A stretch of 64,000 bases of DNA from CAYWMY01 sp046352935 (GTDB taxonomy: Bacteria > Pseudomonadota > Gammaproteobacteria > Steroidobacterales > Steroidobacteraceae): assembly GCA_046352935.1 (NCBI GenBank), contig JAXMGR010000002.1, positions 62,001-126,000 on the forward strand, given 5' to 3'. Below are positions 9,196 through 17,113 of this stretch, piece after piece; position 1 is the stretch's first letter, and the number at the start of each line of letters is the position of its first letter. A program made the position numbers and the translations under genes. Under the pieces are notes generated by a model that searched no databases, was not told where the DNA came from, and saw nothing but the letters and a program-made list of their open reading frames with translations.

Positions 9196-10378
9196 GGTAG
9201 GCCCCACGCGTCCCCGCGAACATCCGGTAGGCCCGCGGGTGAAGGCGCTCGGCACCGGCGCCGTCCGCGAGCCACGAGACCAGCGGTCCGTGACGCCAGC
9301 GCGACACCAGCCCCTGAACGAGCCGCACGGCCAGCGCGAGGGTGCAGAGCGTGCTCCAGAGCGCCACCGCCACGAAGCCGAGGTCCGGCCGACCGGAGAC
9401 CGCGGCAATCGTGAGGATGATCAGCATCGGATTGCGGCGCGCGGTGACGAGCCGGGACACGGCATCGAAGGGCCGCCAGGCGAAGACGGCGCAGCCCAGG
9501 AGCTGTTCGAAGATTCCCTCCACGATGCGCCCGCCGACGTAGGCCGCCACGATCACGACCGACCAGTCCACGCGCCCGAGGCCGAGCACGGGATGGAAAC
9601 CCGCGATGGACGCGCCCCAGAGCACGTACCAGAACGGCGGGTGCACGATGTCCATGCCGTGGTCGAGGATGTGCCCGATCCTGCTCGATCGCACGGTGAC
9701 GCGGGCCAGCTTGCCGTCGACGGTATCGAGGTAGGTCATGAACCAGCCGGCCGCGAGCCCCGCCGCATACTGCCCGCGGGAGAACAGCAACGCGGCCGCG
9801 ACCATCAACAGCACCCCGAGACTGGTGACCGCGTTGGGCGGGATGCCGAGCGCGCTGCACACGCGCACGCCCACGCGCGCGGGCCGCGGCCAGACCCACT
9901 TGGTCACGAGGTCCGTGACGCCCTTGTAGGAATTGCCGTACAGCAGCGATTCGAGCTCGTTCCGGCGCGACGCCGCGAGCGGCTCGAGCAGCGGGGGTTC
10001 GACCCGGCGCAGCGCGGAATCGAAACTGCGGAGGTCGGCGGTCGTGATCTCCGTGACACCCGCGGGCGGACGCTCGCCGCCGTCCGTGAGGAAGGCCCGC
10101 ACGACCGCGGGAGACGCGTTCTTCACCATCGCGGCGGCGGGCCGGCCGTCCACAGCGCTCCGCAGCACGGTATCGGGCTTCGCAAGGAGCGCCTTCAGGG
10201 TACGCACCTCGAAGAGGTGGTCCGCGCGCAGCATCAGCACGCCGCCTCCCGCCTCGCCGGCCGGCTGCTCGCGCAGCTTCAGCCCCGGGACCTGGACCAC
10301 CTGCCTGCGCAGGCGCTCACGGGAAGTGAGCCCCCACAGCGTGACCGGGGAGTCGGCGATCAGTTCGACGCAAATCAT
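9185..10378 (-). CDS. CDP-alcohol phosphatidyltransferase with N-terminal nucleotidyltransferase-like domain
   Basis: 397 residues. The C-terminal half carries the complete CDP-alcohol phosphotransferase signature D-x2-D-G-x2-A-R-x8-G-x3-D-x3-D (D218, D221, G222, A225, R226, G235, D239, D243) among about six membrane helices. The N-terminal ~140 residues resemble a sugar-nucleotidyltransferase core (LMLRADHLFEVRTL) but lack the usual G-x-G-x-R loop, so that half looks inactive. The layout recalls bifunctional inositol-phosphate cytidylyltransferase/phosphotransferase enzymes. The likely role is transfer of a phospho-alcohol between a CDP carrier and a ceramide-based lipid (inference). ATG at 10378; divergent from the phosphoesterase gene. 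Confidence 0.82.
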   Translation of the reverse strand: MICVELIADSPVTLWGLTSRERLRRQVVQVPGLKLREQPAGEAGGGVLMLRADHLFEVRTLKALLAKPDTVLRSAVDGRPAAAMVKNASPAVVRAFLTDGGERPPAGVTEITTADLRSFDSALRRVEPPLLEPLAASRRNELESLLYGNSYKGVTDLVTKWVWPRPARVGVRVCSALGIPPNAVTSLGVLLMVAAALLFSRGQYAAGLAAGWFMTYLDTVDGKLARVTVRSSRIGHILDHGMDIVHPPFWYVLWGASIAGFHPVLGLGRVDWSVVIVAAYVGGRIVEGIFEQLLGCAVFAWRPFDAVSRLVTARRNPMLIILTIAAVSGRPDLGFVAVALWSTLCTLALAVRLVQGLVSRWRHGPLVSWLADGAGAERLHPRAYRMFAGTRGAYRAG

Positions 10379-10497
10379 GTGCCTGGAATCGTTGGCTTCG
10401 AGGGCAGGGCTCTGGCAGGCTGCAGCCCGCGTTGTCGGGTGCGCCAGTTTAGGTGCCCCGCGGGAGTGTCGTAAACCGCCGGGGCCGGATCTCCTCC

Positions 10498-11400
10498 ATG
10501 CGCTTCATCCACCTCACCGATCCGCACCTGACCTCGCTGCAGGAATGGACGCCCGCCGCCGGCGCCGGCAAGCGCTGGCTCGGCTACCTGTCGTGGCGGC
10601 GGAAGCGGCGCTGGCAGCTGCGCCGCGACAGACTCGACCGGCTGACGGCAGCCGCACAGGCCGAGAACCCCGCGGTGCTGGCCATCACCGGCGACCTCGC
10701 CCACATCGGACTCGCCCGCGAAATCCGCGAAGCCCGGGAGTGGCTCGAGCGTCTGGGCCCGCCCGACCGGATCGTGCTCGTCCCGGGCAATCACGACGTC
10801 TATGCCCGCGATTCCTGGCCCGTGATCGCACCGCTGTGGTCCGACTACCTGCATCTCGGCGGGACGGACCCGTCCGGCGACGGCCGCGCGGCCTACCCCG
10901 TGGTCCGCGAAGTCGAGGGCGTCGCGCTGGTCTGCGCTTCCTCCTCGCTGCCGACGGCGCCACTGCTCGCCACGGGACGGCTCGGAGCCGCCCAGCTCGC
11001 GCGGCTCGAGGCGACGTTGCGCGAAGTGCGGGCACGCGCGGCCTTCCCGTGCCTGCTCATCCACCATCCGCCGGTCCCCGGCCTGACGCACTGGCGCAAA
11101 CGGCTCGGGGACGAGGCCGAGCTCGGGCGGCTGCTGTGCCGCGAGCAGGTGCCCCTCGCGCTGCACGGGCACCTCCACCGCGACCTGCACGCCGTGCGGG
11201 GCGCGACCCGCATCTACGGGACCGCGGCAGCATCGAGCGTGATCGAGGAAGCCCCGGCTTCCTACCGCGTGTTCGACGTCGAACCGCAGGACGGCGGATG
11301 GCGGGTCACGATGACACTGAAGCGCTTCAGCGCGGAGACCGCCGCGTTCGCGCCCGTGGACCACGAGAGCTGGACCGTCGCCCGCCCCGGAGCCGCATAG
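10498..11400 (+). CDS. Calcineurin-like metallophosphoesterase
   Basis: About 300 residues with all metallophosphoesterase blocks: DPHL (N-terminal D-x-H), ITGDLAH, VPGNHD, IHHPP and the final HGHLHRD. No signal peptide is seen, so it probably acts in the cytoplasm or at the inner face of the membrane. It is transcribed alone on the + strand inside the sphingolipid locus, divergent from the CDP-alcohol phosphotransferase (119-base gap) and convergent with lptG. It could remove a phosphate after phospho-alcohol transfer or cleave a nucleotide-linked precursor; the substrate cannot be read from sequence. ATG at 10498 begins directly with the first beta strand (MRFIHLTDPHL). Confidence 0.82.
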   Translation: MRFIHLTDPHLTSLQEWTPAAGAGKRWLGYLSWRRKRRWQLRRDRLDRLTAAAQAENPAVLAITGDLAHIGLAREIREAREWLERLGPPDRIVLVPGNHDVYARDSWPVIAPLWSDYLHLGGTDPSGDGRAAYPVVREVEGVALVCASSSLPTAPLLATGRLGAAQLARLEATLREVRARAAFPCLLIHHPPVPGLTHWRKRLGDEAELGRLLCREQVPLALHGHLHRDLHAVRGATRIYGTAAASSVIEEAPASYRVFDVEPQDGGWRVTMTLKRFSAETAAFAPVDHESWTVARPGAA

Positions 11401-11425
11401 AACCGGCCCGGCCGGATGGCGCAGC

Positions 11426-12490
11426 TCACCAGACCCGCGAGATCCGCCAGGTGGCGACGATCATCAGCGCCAGCTCCGGCATCGTCCCGGCCAGCAGCGG
11501 GTTCAGGTCGTAGAGCGAGCCGAGCTGCAGCGTGATCTGGTCGGCGAGATAGAAGAGGATGCCGATCGCGCCACCCACCGCGATGCGCTGTGCGACCGGC
11601 GTGTGCCGTGGCGAACCGAGCATGAACGGCACGGCGAGCAGGGCCATCGCCACGATCCCGAAAGGAATGCTGACCAGCTGCCAGAACGCGAGCCGGAGCT
11701 CGTGCGTGTTCAGACGGTTCTTCTCGAGACTGCGGATGTACCGGTAGAGCTCGATGGGTGCGAGCGTGCTGGTCGGCTGCGCCAGGCTCTCGAGCTGCGC
11801 CGGCGAGAGCTGGGTGTCCCACACGCGCGTCGGCAGCACGGTCGTCCTCGACTGCCGGTCCTGCACGTCCAGCTCGGTGACGTCGTGCAGGACCCACTGC
11901 TGCACGCTGACGATGTCGGCCCGCTTCGCGCGGATCAGCTTCACGAGCCTGTGCCGGGCGTCGAGCTCGTAGATCTCGATGCCCGCGGGCACGCGGCCCA
12001 TCTCGACCGTGTCGACACGCAGCAGCCAGCGGCCCGCGCGGGTCCAGAAGGCGTGATCCGACTTCCCGACCTGGGTCTGCTGGATCTGGTCGCGCAGCAG
12101 CAGCGCCTTGCGCTCCCAGACGGGGATGCCGAAGGTCTGCATGAGAAACGCCGCGAGCACGATCATCAGGGCGACCATGATCGCGGGCCGCGTGATGTCC
12201 GCCGGGGAGCGCCCGACGGCGCGTGCGGCGATGATCTCGCGGCTGTTCGCGAGCGCACCGAGGCCCGTCAGCGCGCCCAGCAGCGCGACGACCGGCAGGA
12301 TGCCGACGATCTGCCGGGGCATCATCAGCAGCACGACGCGGATCGCGGCGCCGGTCGTGAAATCCCCCTTGCCGACGTCCTCGAGCTGCTCGGCGAGCCC
12401 GAGGAAGCTGAACAGGCCGCCCAGCAGCAGCACGACCGGCAGGATGCCGACCCAGTAGGCGCGCGCGATGTAGCGGTCAAGCAGTCCCAC
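11426..12490 (-). CDS. lptG: LptG-family permease subunit
   Basis: 354 residues with the LptF/LptG layout: helices near residues 15-35, 60-80 and 100-120, a periplasmic beta-jellyroll (about 140-260), then three more helices. In the LPS system LptF and LptG form, with two LptB ATPases, the ABC transporter that extracts LPS from the inner membrane. The start overlaps the end of lptF by 14 bases. The pair sits inside the sphingolipid locus rather than in the usual housekeeping setting, so it may be a second, dedicated copy (see findings). LptG rather than LptF is inferred from gene order and the HELRLAFWQ segment. Confidence 0.85.
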   Translation of the reverse strand: MGLLDRYIARAYWVGILPVVLLLGGLFSFLGLAEQLEDVGKGDFTTGAAIRVVLLMMPRQIVGILPVVALLGALTGLGALANSREIIAARAVGRSPADITRPAIMVALMIVLAAFLMQTFGIPVWERKALLLRDQIQQTQVGKSDHAFWTRAGRWLLRVDTVEMGRVPAGIEIYELDARHRLVKLIRAKRADIVSVQQWVLHDVTELDVQDRQSRTTVLPTRVWDTQLSPAQLESLAQPTSTLAPIELYRYIRSLEKNRLNTHELRLAFWQLVSIPFGIVAMALLAVPFMLGSPRHTPVAQRIAVGGAIGILFYLADQITLQLGSLYDLNPLLAGTMPELALMIVATWRISRVW

Positions 12491-13556
12491 GAGCAGCTCC
12501 CCGGCGGCGCATCAGCCACCAGCGCCACGGCAGGTAGGAGACGAGGGCCACGAGGCCCAGGCCGGCCGGCACCCACGCGATGGTGCCGATCGCCCCCTGC
12601 TCGACCCAGGTGCGCGCCACGTTGAGCAGATTGAAGTACAGCGCATAGGCCGCCATCGCGAGCAGCATGCGCGCGAACCGCCCCTTGCGCGGCCGCGTGT
12701 GGCTGAGCGGCACCGCGAGCAGCGTGAGCAGCAGCGTCGACACCGGTGAGGACAGACGCCACTGGAACTCGGCGAACTCGCGCGGGTTGCTGCGATCGAG
12801 CTCGAGGAGCGGCGCCATCTTCGGCTTGTTGCGCAGCTCCTCCGGCTGCCGCGCGGGCAGGCGGATCGTGAAGGTGCCGAACTGCCCGAACAGGTTCCGG
12901 CCGCCGGCGGTGCGCTTGAAGACATGGGCGCCGTCCACCGACAGCTCGTGGTGCGTGGCCGTCACGTGCTGGACGAACCGGCCGCTGTCGCCGGAGATGA
13001 CCTCGAGGCCCCCGTCGTCCGAGCTGCGGATGAAGACTCCCCTCAGGTTCTGGGTGGAGTCCCTCATCGATTCGACGAAGACGGTCCGGCCGTTGCGCTC
13101 GTAGGAGTAGAAGCGGCCACCCTTGATGCGGTCGATCTCGGAACTGACGGCCGCCTCGGCGCGCATGCGGTAGGACGCGGCATAGACCATCGGCCGGATC
13201 ACGATCGACAGCAGCCCCACGAGCAGCGCGAGCGGGACCGCCACGCGCAGCAGCGGCGCGAGGATCTGCAGCTGCCCGAAGCCGCCGGCGCGCATGGCGT
13301 CCATCTCCGAGTCCTGGTACAGCCGTCCGATGCCGAGCACGACACCGACGTACAGCGCGATGGGCAGCAGCACCTCCAGCGCGATCAGGGTCTTGTAGGT
13401 CGTGAGCAGCACCACCTGCTTCGGGCCGAGCAGGCCCTGGCCCGCGTCGGACAGGAAGACGCTGAGGCTGTAGGTCATGAAGATCACGACGAGGAGCAGC
13501 GTCACGCCGACGAAGGGGCTGACGACTTCCCGGACGAGATAACGCGTGAGGATCAA
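12477..13556 (-). CDS. lptF: LptF-family permease subunit
   Basis: 359 residues with the YjgP/YjgQ-family pattern. It starts MILTRYLVREVVSPF with a long first helix, has GRLYQDSEMDAMRAGG in the cytoplasmic coupling region that contacts the ATPase, then a periplasmic jellyroll (about 140-255) and three C-terminal helices. It partners LptG downstream, overlapping by 14 bases. It is divergent from lptA across only 62 bases, so one short promoter region probably serves all three. No LptB or LptC gene is seen anywhere in the window. Confidence 0.86.
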   Translation of the reverse strand: MILTRYLVREVVSPFVGVTLLLVVIFMTYSLSVFLSDAGQGLLGPKQVVLLTTYKTLIALEVLLPIALYVGVVLGIGRLYQDSEMDAMRAGGFGQLQILAPLLRVAVPLALLVGLLSIVIRPMVYAASYRMRAEAAVSSEIDRIKGGRFYSYERNGRTVFVESMRDSTQNLRGVFIRSSDDGGLEVISGDSGRFVQHVTATHHELSVDGAHVFKRTAGGRNLFGQFGTFTIRLPARQPEELRNKPKMAPLLELDRSNPREFAEFQWRLSSPVSTLLLTLLAVPLSHTRPRKGRFARMLLAMAAYALYFNLLNVARTWVEQGAIGTIAWVPAGLGLVALVSYLPWRWWLMRRRGAARGTA

Positions 13557-13618
13557 GGCTTTCGACCTGCTATCATTCCCGCGGCAGGACGGCGGGAGGC
13601 CACGCGCCGGATGGACCG

Positions 13619-14215
13619 ATGATACGCAAAGCGGCGATACGATTCGGGTTGATCGGGCTCCTCGCGGCGCCGCTCGTCGCCGCCGCGGCCGAGAAGGACA
13701 TCAAGATCTCCCTGCCGAAGGACCGGCCCATCGTGGTGCGGGCCGATTCCGTCTCCAGCGACCCCGAGCGCGACCTCACCATCTTCCGCGGCAACTTCGA
13801 GGTCGAAGGCACCGACTGGCCCATCCAGGCCGACGTCGCCCAGATCTTCGGCCCGATCGAGAACCCGACTCGGGTGGTCATCAGCGGCAAGCCCGCGCAC
13901 ATCTGGCTGCGCTACAAGGGCGTCGATCGCGACATCGCCGCCGAGGCCGCCGAGATCGAGCTGCAGCGCAAGCCCGACATCGTGAAGCTGCGCGGCGGCG
14001 CGAAGCTGGTGCGCAGCGGCCGGATGACTCTGGAAGGCGATCATTTCGAGTACGACATCTCGGCAGGCAAGATCATCAAGAGCGGCCCGGTACGCATCAC
14101 GGTGCTCCCGTCTTCGAAGTCGGGCACGACGGCTACTCCCGCGCCCACAGCACCCACAGCACCCACAGCGGCACCGCCTCCGCCTGCAACGTCGACCTCC
14201 GCGCCCGGGCCGTAG
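13619..14215 (+). CDS. lptA: LptA/OstA-like periplasmic bridge protein
   Basis: 198 residues. Residues 1-24 form a signal peptide (basic IRKAAIR, hydrophobic core, AAA cleavage region). The body (about 30-165) has the OstA/LptA beta-strand pattern, with PIVVRADSVSSD and later RSGRMTLEGDHFEYD. The last ~35 residues are a Pro/Ala/Thr tail containing an APT triple repeat (nine-base tandem repeat around 14148-14168). LptA molecules build the periplasmic filament that carries LPS to the outer membrane. Here the gene stands apart from lptC and lptB, divergent from lptF within the sphingolipid locus. Convergent with the HIT gene, 19 bases away. Confidence 0.84.
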   Translation: MIRKAAIRFGLIGLLAAPLVAAAAEKDIKISLPKDRPIVVRADSVSSDPERDLTIFRGNFEVEGTDWPIQADVAQIFGPIENPTRVVISGKPAHIWLRYKGVDRDIAAEAAEIELQRKPDIVKLRGGAKLVRSGRMTLEGDHFEYDISAGKIIKSGPVRITVLPSSKSGTTATPAPTAPTAPTAAPPPPATSTSAPGP

Positions 14216-14234
14216 GACCCGTCCGCACCGCGCG

Positions 14235-14663
14235 TCAGGCCGCGCCCGCGGGCCAGCACGACTTCACCTCGTCGACGAGGTCCGTGATCACCGCCGCGGC
14301 CCCCGCATTCACGACGTCGAGCCGCGGCGGCCCCGGCCAGCCCGCATCCTCGAACGTGACACCCGCGAACGTGCGCGCACTGCCATAGCGCGGCAGCACG
14401 TGGAAGTGCACGTCCGGGTCGACCATCATCAGCATGAGATAGTTGATGCGCTCGAAGCCGAACGCACGCGACAGCGCGGACTCCGCGCCCGCGACGGCCT
14501 CGCGCAGCTCCGCGAACGCCGCCGCCGACAGCTGGCCGAAGCGTGTCGCGGGCTCCCGGCACACGAGCACGAGTGCGCCCAGCGTCACCTGCGCCGGGCG
14601 CAGCTGCACGCTCCAGCGGTCGTATTCGTGGATCAGCGTGTCCGGATAGCCGAACTTCGCCAT
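14235..14663 (-). CDS. HIT-family nucleotide hydrolase/transferase-like protein
   Basis: 142 residues from the ATG at 14663, eight bases after the stop of the preceding gene. Near residue 90 it has DPDVHFHVLPRYG, matching the histidine triad region H-x-H-x-H with the first His replaced by Asp; the central catalytic His is kept. The family hydrolyses or transfers nucleoside monophosphates from compounds such as Ap4A, ADP-sugars or CDP-linked substrates. Given two nucleotidyltransferase genes in the same operon, action on a nucleotide-activated headgroup intermediate is possible (inference). Confidence 0.75.
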   Translation of the reverse strand: MAKFGYPDTLIHEYDRWSVQLRPAQVTLGALVLVCREPATRFGQLSAAAFAELREAVAGAESALSRAFGFERINYLMLMMVDPDVHFHVLPRYGSARTFAGVTFEDAGWPGPPRLDVVNAGAAAVITDLVDEVKSCWPAGAA

Positions 14664-14671
14664 CGTGGCAT

Positions 14672-15424
14672 TCAAGTGGCGACTTTCCCGCCCGCGGATG
14701 CGGGCCAGCTGCGCACGACGGACTCGGCGTTGACCAGATCGGCGGGCTCGTCCACCTCGCACCACCGGAGCCCGTGGATCGGACAGATGCCGACGTGGCC
14801 CTCCTGCGCGAGTTCGTCGATCGCGGACAGGTACCAGCGGCCCAGTCCCTCGGTGCGCCGCACGATCTGCTCGAGCCGCTCACGGAAGAGCCGCACGCCC
14901 GCGTCGCGGAACACCATCATGCCGATGGACTCGCCGTTGACCGTCGCGAGGTCCAGCTTCTTGCCGACGCGACGCAGGTGCGTGCCGTCCGCCACGATCT
15001 TCATGTCGTCCGCGTCGTACGAGGCCTTCACGTCGGTCGCGAGCGTGATCGGCACCGACGGATCACTGGCCAGCAGCCGGCGCATGATCGCGGCCTCGAA
15101 GAGCGTGTCGCCGTTGACGATCACGAACGGCTGGTCCATCTCGTGGCGCGCGATCCAGCAGGTGACGAGGTTGTCGCTCACCGCGTAGACGGGGTTGTAG
15201 AGGGTGCGCGCGCGCAGCGCGGTGTGGTCCGCGACGATCGCGTCGACGACATCGGCGTGGAATCCCGTGACGACGACGGCCTCGTCGATGCCCGCGAGCG
15301 CCGCCTGGTGCAGCTGCCAGTCGAGGATGGCGCGGCCCGCGACGGCGAGCGCGCACTTCGGGCGCGACTCGGTGTGGGGCAGCAGCCGCCGGCCCTGGCC
15401 GGCGCTCAGGATGATCGCTTTCAT
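14672..15424 (-). CDS. Nucleotidyltransferase of the LicC / inositol-phosphate cytidylyltransferase type
   Basis: 250 residues with the full GTA-type signature: LSAGQGRRLLPHT then RPKCALAVAGRAILDWQL at the N-terminus, the metal-binding Asp in VIVNGDTLFE, and WCEVDEPADL near the C-terminus. This class activates a phospho-sugar or phospho-alcohol with CTP or another NTP. Beside a CDP-alcohol phosphotransferase whose own N-terminal domain looks inactive, it is the best candidate to make the CDP-alcohol used for the sphingolipid headgroup. Which alcohol (choline, inositol, glycerol or a sugar) is not readable. It lies four bases from the hydroxylase stop in the same operon. Confidence 0.82.
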   Translation of the reverse strand: MKAIILSAGQGRRLLPHTESRPKCALAVAGRAILDWQLHQAALAGIDEAVVVTGFHADVVDAIVADHTALRARTLYNPVYAVSDNLVTCWIARHEMDQPFVIVNGDTLFEAAIMRRLLASDPSVPITLATDVKASYDADDMKIVADGTHLRRVGKKLDLATVNGESIGMMVFRDAGVRLFRERLEQIVRRTEGLGRWYLSAIDELAQEGHVGICPIHGLRWCEVDEPADLVNAESVVRSWPASAGGKVAT

Positions 15425-15427
15425 GCG

Positions 15428-16195
15428 TCAGCCGCGCCCGTGCTGCCGGTTCCACGCCGCGAGGTTCTGCAGCGGCCGCTTCACATAGGTGCTCGCGCCG
15501 ATCAGGCGGAGGATCGCGCGGTTCACCAGTGTGCCGATCCGGTCCATGGGCCGCTCGATGTCGATGAACAGCACGGCGCGACGTTCGTTGGTGTCGTTGC
15601 GCACCTCGTGCTCGTAGAAGTCGTCGAACAGCACGACCTTGCCTTCCGCCCAGTGGATGATCCGGTCGCCCACGCGGATCCAGACCTTGTCGGCCTCCCG
15701 CGGGACGATGAGACCCAGGTGCGCGCGGATGACGCCACGGGTCGGACCGCGATGCGCCGGGATGTGATAGCCCGGGGCGAGGATCGAGAACATCGCGCTG
15801 CGCATGCCCGGCAGCCGCTCCAGCGCCGCCGTCGTCTTCGGACACTTGCGGCAGTTCTCGTCGACACGGTGCCCGTACATGAAGAAGCCGAAGGTCTTCC
15901 AGTCGTTGCCCTTCGAGATCCGGCTCTGGTCGGGCGAGATCTGGTGGAAGCAAGGGATGTCGTCGGGGGCGGTCAACAGCGCCTCGAGTTCGGCGCGGAT
16001 GTCGCGCCAGGACGCTTCCAGCTCCGACACCCAGCCGAAGCCCGCGGTGGGAATGACCGGATCAGTGCTCACCCGCGAATGACGCGCCTGGAAATCGCCC
16101 ATCCAGCGCAGGAAATGCTTGCCCACCTTGACCGCGAGGCGGCGGACGGCGGAAGACTTCGCGGGTACGGTGGACACGGCGGCTTCGGCGTTCAT
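15428..16195 (-). CDS. Aspartyl/asparaginyl beta-hydroxylase family dioxygenase, LpxO-like
   Basis: About 255 residues of the Fe(II)/2-oxoglutarate hydroxylase family PF05118. Motifs are IPAHRGPTRGVIRAHLGL (first Fe ligand His), then EGKVVLFDDFYEHEVRN with the second His, and R-x-V-L-F-I-D. LpxO, the member that hydroxylates the acyl chain of lipid A, shares this layout. In the sphingolipid locus, hydroxylation of the ceramide acyl chain or sphingoid base is the natural guess. Start ATG at 16195 has GGGA about six bases upstream; in-frame ATGs at 16207 and 16225 are alternatives. Probably cytoplasmic or peripheral at the membrane. Confidence 0.8.
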   Translation of the reverse strand: MNAEAAVSTVPAKSSAVRRLAVKVGKHFLRWMGDFQARHSRVSTDPVIPTAGFGWVSELEASWRDIRAELEALLTAPDDIPCFHQISPDQSRISKGNDWKTFGFFMYGHRVDENCRKCPKTTAALERLPGMRSAMFSILAPGYHIPAHRGPTRGVIRAHLGLIVPREADKVWIRVGDRIIHWAEGKVVLFDDFYEHEVRNDTNERRAVLFIDIERPMDRIGTLVNRAILRLIGASTYVKRPLQNLAAWNRQHGRG

Positions 16196-16297
16196 GGCGG
16201 TTCCCATCAGCGTGCCTCGCGGCACGACGATGCGTCATTGTCGCCGCCGCGTCGATTCAATGCCACCCCGGCGCGCCCCCGGGCCTCCCCGCGGGAT

Positions 16298-17113
16298 TCA
16301 CGCCCGCAGGCCGGAATCGCCTGCCGCCTGCAGGATCGAGGTCGCGAGATCACGATCGGCGACGGTGTCCACGTCGACGGCGATGCGGGCATCCTCGATG
16401 CGCACGAAGCCGACCCTGCAGCCCGCGCGGCGCGACAGCAGCCCGAGCGCGGCTTCGAGGGTCAGCCGGCCGGTGGAGTAGCGGAGCAGCGTCCACAGGC
16501 CGAGTTCGCGGGCGATCTTCGTCGGCTGCTTGCGCAGCTGCTCCACGCGACGCCAGAACAGGATGCCTGCGCGGGCCGCGGGGGTGCGGACCAGGAACAG
16601 GTTGCTGCCGCAGAAGCCGCCGTCGCGGAACTTCAGCACGGTGCGCCGCGACTGCGGGAACGCGGCCTGCACGCGATCGTGGGGGACGAGACCGACGACG
16701 AGGTCGGCCTGGACAGCGAGTGCCTGCTCGCAGAACCGCTCGACGGCCGCGACGGTCAGCAGGGCGTGATCCCCCGTCGTCAGCAGCACCGGGCAGGCGC
16801 CCACGGCATCGAGCGCCGCAACCGCGCTCGCCGCAGGTCCGCTGGCCGGCGCGATCCAGCGGACGTCGCCCGGCGCGAGGAGCCGCTGCATCTCGCCGCT
16901 CGCAGCGACGACATCGGCGACGGGCCCGCAGAGCACGCCACCCTTCAGCCCGGGACTCGAACGCAGCACGCCGAGCACGCGGGACAGTGCCGTCTCCCCC
17001 GCCACGTCGGCGAGCACTCCGGCCGGTATGCCGAGTGCGCGCGCCAGCGCATTGCCACCGGGCCGCTCGCCGGCCAGGACGACGTACGGCAGCGGCGGCC
17101 GCGCCTGCGGCAT
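16298..17113 (-). CDS. MobA-like NTP transferase family protein
   Basis: 271 residues from ATG 17113, which overlaps the stop of the ceramide synthase gene by one base (TGATG). The GTA fold is suggested by a weak N-terminal loop (LAGERPGGNALARALG), the LLTTGDHALL strand with the metal-binding Asp, CGSNLFLVRTP, and the closing DVDTVADRDLA. The loop lacks the GTA consensus G-x-G-x-R, so activity is uncertain. It is the second standalone nucleotidyltransferase-like gene of this operon. Molybdenum-cofactor guanylylation is unlikely, with no mo genes nearby; a role in headgroup supply is possible. Confidence 0.7.
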   Translation of the reverse strand: MPQARPPLPYVVLAGERPGGNALARALGIPAGVLADVAGETALSRVLGVLRSSPGLKGGVLCGPVADVVAASGEMQRLLAPGDVRWIAPASGPAASAVAALDAVGACPVLLTTGDHALLTVAAVERFCEQALAVQADLVVGLVPHDRVQAAFPQSRRTVLKFRDGGFCGSNLFLVRTPAARAGILFWRRVEQLRKQPTKIARELGLWTLLRYSTGRLTLEAALGLLSRRAGCRVGFVRIEDARIAVDVDTVADRDLATSILQAAGDSGLRA

